Positions 54,745 to 64,000 of a DNA stretch of 64,000 bases are shown in pieces (positions within the stretch are counted from its first letter, which is position 1; each line of letters starts with the position of its first letter). The notes beneath the pieces are model-generated. The model was not told the origin of the DNA and did no database searches. It was given only the letters and a program-made list of their open reading frames with translations. The stretch comes from a virus. A program made the position numbers and the translations under genes. Where the stretch lies: IMG/VR virus record IMGVR_UViG_3300009788_000093, positions 1-64,000 of that record, one strand, 5' to 3'.

Positions 54745-54911
54745 ACCCTGAGCTAATGTATGTTTTTGGTCTAGCTGAGCGCTTAGGGGGGACTGTATCT
54801 CAGCTGAAGGAAGGTATGAGTCAAATGGAATATCAATTGTGGATAATTTATGATGAAGTTAGGGCGAAGAAAGAAGAAGAAGCTATGAAGAAAGCTAGAA
54901 AGAAAAGTTAA
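54738..54911 (+). CDS. Tail assembly chaperone frameshift extension (gpGT-like)
   Basis: The -1 frame is open from the CTTTTTA at 54733-54739 to TAA 54909-54911. It encodes YLNPELMYVFGLAERLGG and a basic helical tail (RAKKEEEAMKKARKKS). A Phe-tRNA on TTT (54736-54738) can re-pair on TTT one base back, so K-L-F continues into Y-L-N. Internal ATG 54756 lacks a ribosome site. Chaperone pairs made by -1 shifting are the rule in siphoviruses. Confidence 0.75.
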   Translation, partial: YLNPELMYVFGLAERLGGTVSQLKEGMSQMEYQLWIIYDEVRAKKEEEAMKKARKKS

Positions 54912-54914
54912 CCA

Positions 54915-57900
54915 GTGGCCATTAATGTAGGTGCGTTAGAGGCAACTTTAGGCTTAGATTCAGCCCAATTTTCTAAGGGCTTAAATAGTGCTGCAACTAC
55001 AACCAAAGGGTTCTCCAGAAGGCTTCAGGCCGCCAGAACAGGTTCTTTTGCTCTTGCTGGCGGTATGGCTGCTTTGGGAGCAGCTTTCGTTGGCTTGACC
55101 ACATTTGGCTTCCAACAAGCTAGAACAATTCAAAATCAAGTTGCCGGAATTCAGGCTTTGACTAAAAACTCTAAAGAAGCCGGTAAGGTTCTTAATGACA
55201 TGGTTGAGTTTGTTCAAGGTAAACCATTTGATAGACTTGATGCTATTGGCGCTGCGAAAGACTTTTTGGCCATGGGTGGCGCGGTTGAAGACCTTGATGC
55301 TCAAATGGACTTATTGGCCAGGGGTGCTGTTTTAGGCGGTACTAGTTTGCAAGATGTTGGCGCAGTTTTAAATGTCGTTCAATCTCAAGGTCGAGCAATG
55401 ACCAACGAATTCAATATGATGAGCGCAAGAGTTCCTAGTTTTGCTAAGGCCATGGCCGAAGAATTCGGTGGAGATATGGAGAAAGTTCGAGAAGCTTTAG
55501 CTGATGGCGAAATATCGGCTGAAACTTTCACTAGAGTTCTCGATAAGTCACTAGATCCTAAAATTGTCGAAAAAGCTGGCAACACTATTGACCAACGATT
55601 GTCTTCTTTAAGCGCCAGATTTAGAGGGTTAGCATTTGATATCTTAGGCGTTGACTTTACGCAAATTGATGGAAGACCTTTGGTTACTCCGGGAAAACTC
55701 TTAGATAAGCTAATTGACGGATTTGAAGCATTAACCAAGTTTTTAAGCAGTGACAAACTGAAGGGAGCATTTAAGGGAATAGGTGACGCCATAGTTGGCG
55801 CAATCGATTTCCTACAAAAAAATAGCGCAACGATATTTGGACCATTTATGGCATTCTTAGCATTTGCTGCTGATAATAGCACAGCAGTAGCGGGGGCTAT
55901 TGGCGGAGCCCTTGTTCCTGCATTTCTAGCCATGGCTAGCGCGTTATGGGCTATGATGGCTCCGCTTATCCCCTTCATGATTGCGGGTGCAGCTCTTGCG
56001 CTGTTAGCTAAGCACATAATTGATAATTGGGACACTATTGGGCCTAAAATTATGCCTTCTATTGAGCAATTTGTTGCAGCTGCTAGTGATGGTTTCAACC
56101 TAATAGTAAATGATGTTGTCCCGGCATTGATTGAAATTTTTGAGGAAGTCGTAAGCGTTGTTGGCCCAATCATAGATGAAATTACAAAATTCATAAACGT
56201 ATTTGTTTCGGAAGCTTCTGACGATATAAGCGGTTTTAAAACTGCGTTCAAGACTATCAGCGCCATTATTGGAGACGTTGTTACATTTGCCAAACCACTT
56301 ATAAGAGATATTTCTAAGTTTATCGTTAAGAACTTAAGATTTGTCACTGATTGGGTTGACGAAAATTGGCCGCTCATCCAAAGAACAATTACTGTTGTGA
56401 TGAATCGGGTCAAGGCAGTTTGGGATGCAGTTTGGCCTGTCATTAAAACTACTATTATGGTTGTTTGGGAAATTATTAAAGAGGTTGTTCAGACTGGAAC
56501 CCGAGTTATTTTAGGCTTGATTAAAGGTGTTATGCAGTTAATTACAGGGGATTGGGAAGAAGGTTGGGCTACTATCCGCAAGGCTCTTTGGGAAGCTATT
56601 AAGGGTATTTTTAGGATCATAGCTAAACTTGTTGTTGGTGTTGTTCGGATAGGTATCGATATAGTTAAGGGTATCTGGAAGGGCATCTTGCAAACAGGCG
56701 GTTTCCTGAAGAGAAAGATCAGAAAATGGATAGGCGATAAGATAGATTTCATCAAGCGTTTATTCAGGATTTCTTCACCTTCTAAGGTCATGGAGGAAAT
56801 TGGTGAGTTTATTACCATAGGTTTAGCTGAAGGCATAGCCAGCAAGGGGGCCGAAGTTACAAAAGCTCTGGGAGGAATAACAAGTAAGCTGCTAGGTGGG
56901 CTCAATGGCGTTATTGATAAGGTTGTTCAACTTTCAGACTCCTTAATGGTACAAAAGGGAACTGCGGAAGAAGTAGCCAGGGCAGAACTTTCCCTACAAA
57001 GTGCCATTCTTGCTCACGGTGATGCTGTTGCAGCGTTGAATGAAACTAACATAGATGCCGAAAAGAATGAGAGTGACCGCAGGAAAGCATTAATTGCTGT
57101 TCAGCAAGCAGCCTTTGGGGTAACTGATGCTCAAAAAGCTCTAAATGATACGTTGTCCAAAATACCGGGGCCGGGAGTGTTGGATGCTATCAATGAAAGC
57201 CTATCCACAATGCAACAAAGAGCAACAGATATGATATCAGCATTTGATTCTGCGGCTAACGCTATTAAAAACTGGAAAGGAATATTGGATTCAGTTGATA
57301 AGCCTCAAGCAATAAGTGCTGATGAAATGCGTAAATTAGAACTTGGTGTCACTAAGGCTATATTGAGCCAAGTGGAAGCGCAAGAAGAACTTAACTTATT
57401 ATTAGATGTTGGCGAGGCTACGACTAATGAAATCTTAAAAGCTCAAATAGCCTTAGAGGAATCTATAATGTCAACCAAGGCAGCTGAGGAAGAGTTAGCT
57501 ACTGCACAACAAGGCAGGAGACCAGTAGAGGATTTAATCAATAACTTAGCTGGGCAAAATGACGCATTAAGGGCTTTTCAAAATACTATGGGTAAACTAA
57601 AAACCAAAGTTCCGGAAGATTTATTCAACGAATTATATGCTTTAGGCCCAGGTGCACTCTCAGATTTAGATGCTTTAGCTAAAGCTGCGCCTGAAAAATT
57701 AACTGAGTTTATTAATCAATGGAGCAAAAATCAAGTATTGAGTAATCAAGTTGGTTTTGCCGGGGCTGCTGCAGCTGGTGATTTTGGCGAAGAATTTGAG
57801 AATCATAACTTCTTCAAGAAACCCCCAGAAAATGTTGTAGCATTTATGGACGGCTTAAGGAAACTATCTGGCACTAAGGGCGTACAAATAGGCAAGAACT

Positions 57901-58322
57901 TGGTTAAAGGAATAAACGAAGGAATACAAGAATTATCTAATTGGTTGGGGAACAAAATCGGTGGCTTTGGGGAGAAAATGATAAGGCAGCTGAAGTCAGT
58001 CCTAGGTATCGCTTCACCTTCCAAAGAATTTGCTAAGATTGGTGCATTTATGACGGAAGGGTTGGCTTCAGGGATTAATAACACCGCCAATAACCCTAGG
58101 GAATCCGTAAGGTCGTTATTAAAAGATAATTTCAACACCTTATCGTTATCCGGGGCACAATTAGCGGGTGAAGGTGGCAGCGGAACAACTAATACGTTCA
58201 ATATAACCATTAATGCAAGCGGTAATGTTGATGGTAGGGGGTTGGCTGGCGATTTTATGGACGAAGTGAGGCGCATGACACGCTCTGCTAATCTAAGGAA
58301 GCGAGTAACAACTAATGGCTGA
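54915..58322 (+). CDS. Tail tape measure protein, 1135 aa
   Basis: GTG start. The N-terminal LEATLGLDSAQFSKGLNSAATTTK is typical. Tape-measure chaperone-like segment at about 80-230, hydrophobic region with putative membrane helices at about 300-360. Two SPSK motifs close repeats (RISSPSKVMEEIGEFI at about 617 and GIASPSKEFAKIGAFM at about 1034). Long helical stretches lie between. It sets tail length and enters the host envelope. Confidence 0.95.
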   Translation: MAINVGALEATLGLDSAQFSKGLNSAATTTKGFSRRLQAARTGSFALAGGMAALGAAFVGLTTFGFQQARTIQNQVAGIQALTKNSKEAGKVLNDMVEFVQGKPFDRLDAIGAAKDFLAMGGAVEDLDAQMDLLARGAVLGGTSLQDVGAVLNVVQSQGRAMTNEFNMMSARVPSFAKAMAEEFGGDMEKVREALADGEISAETFTRVLDKSLDPKIVEKAGNTIDQRLSSLSARFRGLAFDILGVDFTQIDGRPLVTPGKLLDKLIDGFEALTKFLSSDKLKGAFKGIGDAIVGAIDFLQKNSATIFGPFMAFLAFAADNSTAVAGAIGGALVPAFLAMASALWAMMAPLIPFMIAGAALALLAKHIIDNWDTIGPKIMPSIEQFVAAASDGFNLIVNDVVPALIEIFEEVVSVVGPIIDEITKFINVFVSEASDDISGFKTAFKTISAIIGDVVTFAKPLIRDISKFIVKNLRFVTDWVDENWPLIQRTITVVMNRVKAVWDAVWPVIKTTIMVVWEIIKEVVQTGTRVILGLIKGVMQLITGDWEEGWATIRKALWEAIKGIFRIIAKLVVGVVRIGIDIVKGIWKGILQTGGFLKRKIRKWIGDKIDFIKRLFRISSPSKVMEEIGEFITIGLAEGIASKGAEVTKALGGITSKLLGGLNGVIDKVVQLSDSLMVQKGTAEEVARAELSLQSAILAHGDAVAALNETNIDAEKNESDRRKALIAVQQAAFGVTDAQKALNDTLSKIPGPGVLDAINESLSTMQQRATDMISAFDSAANAIKNWKGILDSVDKPQAISADEMRKLELGVTKAILSQVEAQEELNLLLDVGEATTNEILKAQIALEESIMSTKAAEEELATAQQGRRPVEDLINNLAGQNDALRAFQNTMGKLKTKVPEDLFNELYALGPGALSDLDALAKAAPEKLTEFINQWSKNQVLSNQVGFAGAAAAGDFGEEFENHNFFKKPPENVVAFMDGLRKLSGTKGVQIGKNLVKGINEGIQELSNWLGNKIGGFGEKMIRQLKSVLGIASPSKEFAKIGAFMTEGLASGINNTANNPRESVRSLLKDNFNTLSLSGAQLAGEGGSGTTNTFNITINASGNVDGRGLAGDFMDEVRRMTRSANLRKRVTTNG

Positions 58323-60531
58323 TGTAATTATATTGGGGAATTTGACTTTAACCTCTTCGCCATATGGGGTTAAAGTAAATGGTCATGACTTCTTAGAACC
58401 TCAGCCTGAACTTACTATGAGGGCAAGGGCTTTTAGGGACGGAGACGTACTTGTTAAAAAAAGATATCCTAATGTCATACGGACAATACAATTAATTGTC
58501 TCAAGCTCAGATGGCACTAAAGATTCGCTTAATGGAAACCTAAGGGCTATTGAAACCGAACTACGTAAATTAGATGTTGGCGATTCTTTAGTTCTTCAAT
58601 ATACACCCAATGGCGGCTCAGTAGATAACTTTTCTGATGTTATTTCGGGGTCAAGGCAAACAAGATTAGAATGGTTTTATACAGAGAAGAATACTGCTAT
58701 TGAGGCTATCTTACACTTAGAATGTGAGCCGTTTTGGCGGGGAGAGCAAATAACAATTGCTCAACAAACATTTAGTCCAACCCCTGCCATCTTAGCTGCC
58801 TCTACAGTATCGGGAGACATAGAAACTCCTGTATTTGTTGAAATAGCTGCGTCTTCTAATGGGTTTGGTAATGACTTATATGTAGGAACTCGTAAGGCTC
58901 CTATTTCCGAAACCTTGTTCGACCCGTTGAAAGACTTTCAAGGTAACTCAAGTAACTCTACTGGGTTTACGCATAACGGAGAATTTTCCACTGTTGCTGT
59001 TACTTCGGCGTTTACTTCTGTTACGGGTGACAACGACGATTTGTACGCAGTTTCGTTTTCAACTGCTACGCCAGCGATAGGTTGGGCGGTTGGTGACGCC
59101 GGAGTCGTGTTTAAAACCACGAACGGGGCTAATACATGGTCGGAACAAACCTCAAATGTGGGGATTAGATTAACTGGTGTTCAAGCTCTAGGTGATAACA
59201 CTGTATTTGCTTGCGGGAAAAGTGGAGTAGTTATTAGGACTACTGATGGAGGAGCGACGTGGAGCCTTAAGGCCACTGGGACTTTAGTAGACTTTAACGC
59301 ATTAGTATTTAGCTCCTCAAATGTAGGGTGGGTTACTGGGAGCGGGGTAGCGTCATTTATCATGCGTACTACAGACGGATTTACTTCTACAGGGGCGATT
59401 ACAACTCAACTAGAAGGAGTACCTGGAACCCTTAATATTGTAGACATTACTGCTCCAACTTCTAATGTTTTATATGCTTGCGGGAATGATGAAGATTTTG
59501 GGGCAATCTTTAAAACTACTGGCAGCGGTGAGGCGGGGTCAACGTGGGTAAATGATTCCGGAAATGCTTTTGATTCATTACGAAGCATTAATGCCCCAAC
59601 TTCTAATGTAGTCTTTTCTTGTGGATCGTCAGGAACACTTGTTAGAACTACTGGGGGGGGCGGTTCTACGGGGTGGACAGCTCAAACCTCAAATGAAACT
59701 GGTGAGCTAAATAAAATTAGAATGAACTCCTCTAGTGTGGGGTGGTTTGCCGGTAACAACGGAGTTTTGCGGGTTACCGCTGACGGGTCAACGTGGACGG
59801 CCCAAGCTTCTGGTACGGGTTCTACTCTAATCGCAATTTATATAGTTGACGCTAATACTATTTATATAGTCGGGTTTGGATTCTTAGTAATTAAAACCGT
59901 AGACGGAGGCACAACATGGACTCAACCCGCTGCGGGGTGGTCTTTATCTTCGGTTCAGGATTATCGAGGACGTTATATAGTCTTTCTACGGTGTCGTTCA
60001 GAAACCCCTTCAAACACGGAAGTAAGGGCATCAGCGGGCTTTGCGGGCGGAACTGTAGTCACAAATGACACGGTAACAATGTTGAACAGTACAACGTTTC
60101 AAATACTGAACTTAGGCGAAATAAATGTTCCCATTACAAGGGTTTCAGACGAAATCAACCCGACACCTATTATTAAATTAGAAGCCAGGGGAACAACAGA
60201 AGGAAATCCCGACAAGAACTTTGATGCAGACATTGGAGTTTTATTACCGATAGACGGCGAAGCAGTTTTTATCGGTGGGAGCACAGCAAACGACGGTGCT
60301 ACTCAAGGACAAGCTATTACGTTGGATTCAGATATGAATGCTGTCAATAAGGGATTTCAAAGAGTAACTTGGAACGGTTCCCCACCTCTTTTGCGACCGG
60401 GCCTAAGGAATAATATTGTTATTCTTGAAACTTCTACAGGTTCGGCAACTAATAAACAAAAAGGTATAAATGACGCATTGGTGACGATGAAATATTTTGC
60501 TAGGTTCCTCTCGCCGGAGTCAAGCGGATGA
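58315..60531 (+). CDS. Distal tail protein with inserted Asp-box beta-propeller, 738 aa
   Basis: ATG overlapping the tape measure end. Residues about 1-200 are Dit/Sipho_tail-like (NGHDFLEPQPELTMRARAFR, RDGDVLVKKRYPN). Residues about 230-545 contain repeated Asp-box/Ycf48-type blades (FKTTNGANTWSEQ, IRTTDGGATWS, RVTADGSTWTAQ, IKTVDGGTTWT). A C-terminal beta domain follows (about 560-738). Dit forms the ring at the tail tip. The propeller is an unusual addition and could bind host glycans. Confidence 0.8.
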   Translation: MADVIILGNLTLTSSPYGVKVNGHDFLEPQPELTMRARAFRDGDVLVKKRYPNVIRTIQLIVSSSDGTKDSLNGNLRAIETELRKLDVGDSLVLQYTPNGGSVDNFSDVISGSRQTRLEWFYTEKNTAIEAILHLECEPFWRGEQITIAQQTFSPTPAILAASTVSGDIETPVFVEIAASSNGFGNDLYVGTRKAPISETLFDPLKDFQGNSSNSTGFTHNGEFSTVAVTSAFTSVTGDNDDLYAVSFSTATPAIGWAVGDAGVVFKTTNGANTWSEQTSNVGIRLTGVQALGDNTVFACGKSGVVIRTTDGGATWSLKATGTLVDFNALVFSSSNVGWVTGSGVASFIMRTTDGFTSTGAITTQLEGVPGTLNIVDITAPTSNVLYACGNDEDFGAIFKTTGSGEAGSTWVNDSGNAFDSLRSINAPTSNVVFSCGSSGTLVRTTGGGGSTGWTAQTSNETGELNKIRMNSSSVGWFAGNNGVLRVTADGSTWTAQASGTGSTLIAIYIVDANTIYIVGFGFLVIKTVDGGTTWTQPAAGWSLSSVQDYRGRYIVFLRCRSETPSNTEVRASAGFAGGTVVTNDTVTMLNSTTFQILNLGEINVPITRVSDEINPTPIIKLEARGTTEGNPDKNFDADIGVLLPIDGEAVFIGGSTANDGATQGQAITLDSDMNAVNKGFQRVTWNGSPPLLRPGLRNNIVILETSTGSATNKQKGINDALVTMKYFARFLSPESSG

Positions 60532-62063
60532 GTATAAACATTGTCACAAAAGATGGCGGCGGAAACCAATTTCACCCGGCGACTATTTATACTCTTAACT
60601 TTTCATACCTAATTGGTGCAGGTTGCGAGAAAGCAGAAATTCTATTACCTAACGAAATGGATTTACCTGAACAACTAGATGACCTTAGAATTTACGACAA
60701 TACCGAATTACTTTGGTTGGGGAGAATAGAGGATGAACCTCTTGTAACAGAAAGCGGAGAAGTTCTTATTACGGCGGTGGGGTACACATCCCACCTCAAG
60801 GATGAACTCGTACAAAAATTGTGGGTAGATACTGGATCGGCTAATTGGGATGTAACTCCTCCTGTGCCGTACCCTAACGGCAACAACTGGGATGGGACGG
60901 ATAGAGACAACAACAACCGTGTATTTATCAAAGTAAGGGATGGGACTTTACCCGCTCCTTCTTTTACGGGTCTTTATTATCGACTCTCTAATAGTGACGC
61001 AATCAATCAAGATATTTACAGTGTTGTGTTTGATTTTGAACTTGGAGGGGGAATTGGCACTAGTAGATTTGGCCGCCTAACTTCTTATGACGACGACATT
61101 ACAAACCCTGTTACAGAATTTAGCCTAGAAGGTGACCTTACAAATCAATCAGGATCAACAGATATTGTATTAACTGCGGGGAAAAAGGGTGTAGCTTTTC
61201 ACCTCGCTAATTCTGCTGTTATTACGGGGAATAGTTCAACGCATTTTAAGGGTACGAGTCTTCGGGTAAACGGTTCTTCAAATTTTACCGGCACCAATAC
61301 AGCAGATGATTTTATTAAGGATATTATTCCCGATTTCGCAACTGCGTTATCTACGGACTTTTCCGACATAGATACTGGCACAGCAACAATTACAGACTTC
61401 TTTGCGGAAAACCCTACCACTCCTTTAGAGCTGATAAAGAGAGCTGTTGTTGGGGAAGATTGGAAGACTGGTATTTACGAAGTCGGTTCAGACGATAAAC
61501 CTCGCTATCGGGCAACTGCAATATTAAGAGATACAATTGATTGGTTTATATCCGTAGACGACGGGTTATTAGATTTAGCTGGGAAATCAATTCAAGAAAT
61601 GTTTAATTCTGTCGTGGTGGAGTTTTTAACTTCTGACGGAAGAACTACTACTGTTACCCGCACTGCAATTATAGATTTATTTGATAACTTTGGAATTACC
61701 AAAGAAGCTCATATTAAAGTTAACACAACATCAACAACTGCTGCCGAAGAAGCAGGTGACCAATTTTTAACAGAATTTGGGAGACCTCGCGCAAAAGGGC
61801 AAATGATATTAAAGGGGCCGATTCTTTCTAAATTCGGCAATAAGCCTGCATGGTTTATCCGCCCTAATGATATTATTCAAATACATGATTTAGATGCTTC
61901 GCCTGCGACCTTAGGGGATATGTCTGCTTCAACAGTAACAAATGGCATAAATATATTTGAAGTTACAGCAGTAAGTGTAAATATATCAGGATCAGAAGAG
62001 TCGGTTACTATTCAGCTAGAAACACCTGCTTCACGTTTAGATTTTGAGCTGGTGAGCCGATGA
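60528..62063 (+). CDS. Tail tip/baseplate hub protein, 511 aa
   Basis: ATGA overlap with the Dit gene. N-terminal LNFSYLIGAGCEKAEILLPN, RIYDNTELLWLGRIEDEPLV and VGYTSHLKDELVQ resemble the gp27-like hub (Tal) fold. The middle has a beta insert (about 115-250) with DGTLPAPSFTG. No peptidase motif is seen. Confidence 0.75.
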   Translation: MSINIVTKDGGGNQFHPATIYTLNFSYLIGAGCEKAEILLPNEMDLPEQLDDLRIYDNTELLWLGRIEDEPLVTESGEVLITAVGYTSHLKDELVQKLWVDTGSANWDVTPPVPYPNGNNWDGTDRDNNNRVFIKVRDGTLPAPSFTGLYYRLSNSDAINQDIYSVVFDFELGGGIGTSRFGRLTSYDDDITNPVTEFSLEGDLTNQSGSTDIVLTAGKKGVAFHLANSAVITGNSSTHFKGTSLRVNGSSNFTGTNTADDFIKDIIPDFATALSTDFSDIDTGTATITDFFAENPTTPLELIKRAVVGEDWKTGIYEVGSDDKPRYRATAILRDTIDWFISVDDGLLDLAGKSIQEMFNSVVVEFLTSDGRTTTVTRTAIIDLFDNFGITKEAHIKVNTTSTTAAEEAGDQFLTEFGRPRAKGQMILKGPILSKFGNKPAWFIRPNDIIQIHDLDASPATLGDMSASTVTNGINIFEVTAVSVNISGSEESVTIQLETPASRLDFELVSR

Positions 62064-62110
62064 CCCCCTTATATGTCAATTCAAAGATTAAATTGAAAGT
62101 GGTGATTTAA

Positions 62111-62911
62111 GTGTCTTTTTGGGGAAACGAGGATTTCTTTTTCCATATAGCTTCAGGTCATATTGATGGCTATAGAATGTATTCAATACCGGGTCGTAAA
62201 AATTCATTGTCTCAAGTCATTTTGGATGATTTAACGCAAATTCCTAGTGCATTAATTTATGATGCTCCTGGGGGTGCTGTCAGTGCAGAAATTCTATCAG
62301 ATAGCAGTGCAGATGAAGCAGCTAGTTCCGGCGCTCGCACTATGGATCTACACTTTTTAGATGGTGACGGCATAGAGCAACAAGAAACCCTAATTATGAA
62401 TGGAACAACTCCTGTTCAAACTGCGTCTACTAACATAGATTTTATTCAATGGGCACACGTTAAAACAATTGGGGGAACAAGCAATGAAACTGCTGTAGGT
62501 AATATTTCTATAAGAAGTACAGATGGGGCAACAACTTGGGAATATATCGCGGCTGGTGGCAATCAATCACTAAGCGGTAGGTATAAAGTGCCTTCTGATA
62601 AAATTGGTTATGTTATGGGCTGGCAAGTAACTGGTATTTCTCAAAGAATTGATTGTCGACTGAGGGCCACAGTTGAACGTTTTGATAGATCATTAACAGC
62701 AGGTGTCTTCTTATTCCAAGATATTGTAGTTTTGAAAGATATGGCCAGTGGTTGGATCCCGTTTACTGTTCCATTAAAAATGCCTAGTGGGGCAGAAATT
62801 AAGATGTCGGCGATTTCTGCAGCTGCAGCTGGCGATGCAGGCGGTCAATTTGATATTATGCTTGTAGATGAGAATGCAAAATTCAATTTACGAACAATGA
62901 AATTAAGATAA
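62111..62911 (+). CDS. Tail structural protein, 266 aa
   Basis: GTG behind AAGTGGTGATTT. Beta-rich with an N-terminal WGNEDFFFHIASGHIDGYR and a jelly-roll-like C-terminal half (IRSTDGATTWEYIAAGGNQSL is Asp-box-like). Likely a tail-tip or fibre-base component by position. Confidence 0.6.
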   Translation: MSFWGNEDFFFHIASGHIDGYRMYSIPGRKNSLSQVILDDLTQIPSALIYDAPGGAVSAEILSDSSADEAASSGARTMDLHFLDGDGIEQQETLIMNGTTPVQTASTNIDFIQWAHVKTIGGTSNETAVGNISIRSTDGATTWEYIAAGGNQSLSGRYKVPSDKIGYVMGWQVTGISQRIDCRLRATVERFDRSLTAGVFLFQDIVVLKDMASGWIPFTVPLKMPSGAEIKMSAISAAAAGDAGGQFDIMLVDENAKFNLRTMKLR

Positions 62912-62923
62912 GGAGTGAATTAA

Positions 62924-63271
62924 ATGGCGTATGGTAGAAGAAATTACGGAATACTTGGAAGCATTAGGCTGCTTTCCTCAGCTGGATCAACCACAACTAG
63001 CTCAGGGGTTGCCTTGGGTGCAGCCTTTTCTAAGTTAGGGATGCAAGTTGTAACTTCGGCGTCTAGTGCTGCGGTGCAATTGCAAGTTAGTTTAACTGGC
63101 GGAGGCTCTTCGGAATGGCGAGTTGTTGATACTTGGGCAACTAGTTCTGGGGACGTTAGTGGTGATATTCTTTTCAATATTGATCAGCCGGTGACGTATG
63201 TGAGAGCCAATCTAATTAATCAAGCTACAACCGGCGCTGCAACCAGCGTTTGGGTATCGGCATCAAATTAA
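62924..63271 (+). CDS. Tail-associated beta protein, 115 aa
   Basis: ATG behind ATAAGGAGTG. All-beta, Ser/Ala/Val-rich. Its SSGVALGAAFSKLGMQVVTS and LQVSLTGGGSSEWRVVDTWA are like small receptor-region or carbohydrate-binding modules. Function inferred from location only. Confidence 0.55.
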   Translation: MAYGRRNYGILGSIRLLSSAGSTTTSSGVALGAAFSKLGMQVVTSASSAAVQLQVSLTGGGSSEWRVVDTWATSSGDVSGDILFNIDQPVTYVRANLINQATTGAATSVWVSASN

Positions 63272-63280
63272 GGAGAAGGC

Positions 63281-63535
63281 ATGGATGCATCATTTTTAGA
63301 ATATGGGGCACTAGGAGTTCTTGCGGCAGCATTGTATTTTCAGCACGTAAGGCAAACAAAATTAGATCAGATTAACGCTAAGCATGAAAGTGACTTACAA
63401 AAAATTGTAGCTAACCACTTAAGCCATATGGAACAAGCTACTTACAAAATGGGAAGAGCTTTCGAAAAACTTGCCGAAGTAATACAAAACTGTAAAATTA
63501 ACTCAACGCCAAAAACAAAAAAGAAAGAAGGGTAA
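63281..63535 (+). CDS. Holin-like membrane protein, 84 aa
   Basis: ATG behind AAGGAGAAGG. One N-terminal membrane helix (about residues 5-23, LEYGALGVLAAALYF), then a charged coiled coil and a Lys-rich tail. Layout resembles BhlA/UviB-type phage holins. A lysis role is likely but no endolysin is adjacent in the window. Confidence 0.6.
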   Translation: MDASFLEYGALGVLAAALYFQHVRQTKLDQINAKHESDLQKIVANHLSHMEQATYKMGRAFEKLAEVIQNCKINSTPKTKKKEG

Positions 63536-63538
63536 TAA

Positions 63539-64000
63539 ATGGCAATACAAAGACTAATATTTCCAGTTCAATCAGCCAAGATAGTAGGCTCAACTGTCGA
63601 TGGTGCTAACTATATTACCAATCCTGCAGGAATAGATGGAGGCCAAAATACATGGGCGCTCCTATTTGATGCTTCAACAGCAGAACAAGCTACGTGGACA
63701 TTTCAAATGCCTAGTAATTATACAGACAGTCCTTCCGCCAATATTCAATTTACTATGACATCAAGCTCAGGCTCAGTAGATTTTAATATTGACACTAAAG
63801 GGTTGTCGAGCGGGAACCCTAATTCTACGGTGCCTGGGTTTGCGACCGCCACAAGTTTTGCTGTCGCAGTTTCTTCTAGCGTAGGCTTTATTCAAGAAAT
63901 AACAGCTTCGCTTACTACTGGAACTTTAGCGGCAGATAGGTTTATCGTTTTAAGGTTATCCAGAGCTGTTGCTAGTTCTAGCGATACTGCTTCAGGTGAT
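63539..64000 (+). CDS. Structural beta protein, incomplete at window end
   Basis: ATG behind GAAAGAAGGG; the frame stays open to the window edge (at least 154 aa). Ser/Thr-rich beta sequence (TNPAGIDGGQNTWALLFDAS, WTFQMPSNYTDSPSANIQFT), probably a tail fibre or tail-tip decoration. Confidence 0.6.
   Translation, partial: MAIQRLIFPVQSAKIVGSTVDGANYITNPAGIDGGQNTWALLFDASTAEQATWTFQMPSNYTDSPSANIQFTMTSSSGSVDFNIDTKGLSSGNPNSTVPGFATATSFAVAVSSSVGFIQEITASLTTGTLAADRFIVLRLSRAVASSSDTASGD

Noticed and set aside
55385-56443. Long minus-strand open frame (352 codons) inside the tape measure gene
   Set aside because: It is antisense to a clearly coding, repetitive gene, has no ribosome site or recognisable domain, and all other genes are on the + strand.

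Overview
The window is a stretch of a tailed double-stranded DNA bacteriophage genome (or prophage). Every supported gene reads on the + strand. Genes are packed with ATGA, TTGA or TAATG stop/start overlaps, and GTG and TTG starts are frequent. The right half carries the canonical head-to-tail order: TerS, TerL, portal, MuF, protease, scaffold, decoration, major capsid, connectors, tail tube, chaperones, tape measure, distal tail. A long tape measure and no sheath point to siphovirus-like morphology. XkdF, YopX, DUF935-type portal and Mu-type MuF/Com families, with strong AGGAGG-type ribosome sites, are seen. They do not fix the host, and I do not name one.

Layout. (1) 0.1-18.5 kb: a dense accessory arm of about 55 small genes. 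Recognisable ones are a stand-alone TyrRS-type S4 domain, a membrane-anchored cell-wall hydrolase, a lipoprotein, a YopX protein, a calcineurin-like phosphoesterase, a DUF5679 protein, four tandem paralogues of one unknown family, and many Cys-rich zinc-ribbon and single-pass membrane miniproteins. (2) 18.5-25.4 kb: an RNA region with 22 cloverleaf tRNAs covering every amino acid except Gln. It also has a 79-nt RNA carrying the tmRNA tRNA-like-domain signature but no tag domain, other armless tRNA-like elements, and structured spacers whose ends pair. A few genes are interspersed (JAMM protease, HNH endonuclease, membrane proteins). (3) 26.0-38.5 kb: a nonulosonic-acid cassette with PseB, PseC, two NeuB/PseI-type synthases, a GNAT (PseH-like), PseG and PseF-like genes. 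It adds a second DegT aminotransferase, a SAM methyltransferase, a TylF-type O-methyltransferase, a WbqC-like protein, a PIG-L deacetylase and an RNA-ligase-like protein, and is invaded by two homing endonucleases (one frameshifted). (4) 38.5-64 kb: packaging, head and tail genes.

How they fit together. The cassette could make a CMP-activated, possibly methylated or deacetylated pseudaminic-acid-like sugar. The sequence does not show whether this decorates the virion, the host surface or something else. A DUF115/Maf-like protein beside the capsid genes is a speculative transferase candidate. The tRNA set, the S4 protein and the RNA ligase together suggest strong investment in translation and tRNA maintenance. 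The most striking single gene is the 1150-residue MuF protein: an ADP-ribosyltransferase-like domain, the MuF head domain interrupted at its conserved HP-x-CRC motif by an intein, and a HipA/PI3K-like kinase tail, i.e. a probable packaged effector. No replication, integrase or CRISPR genes were seen in this window.
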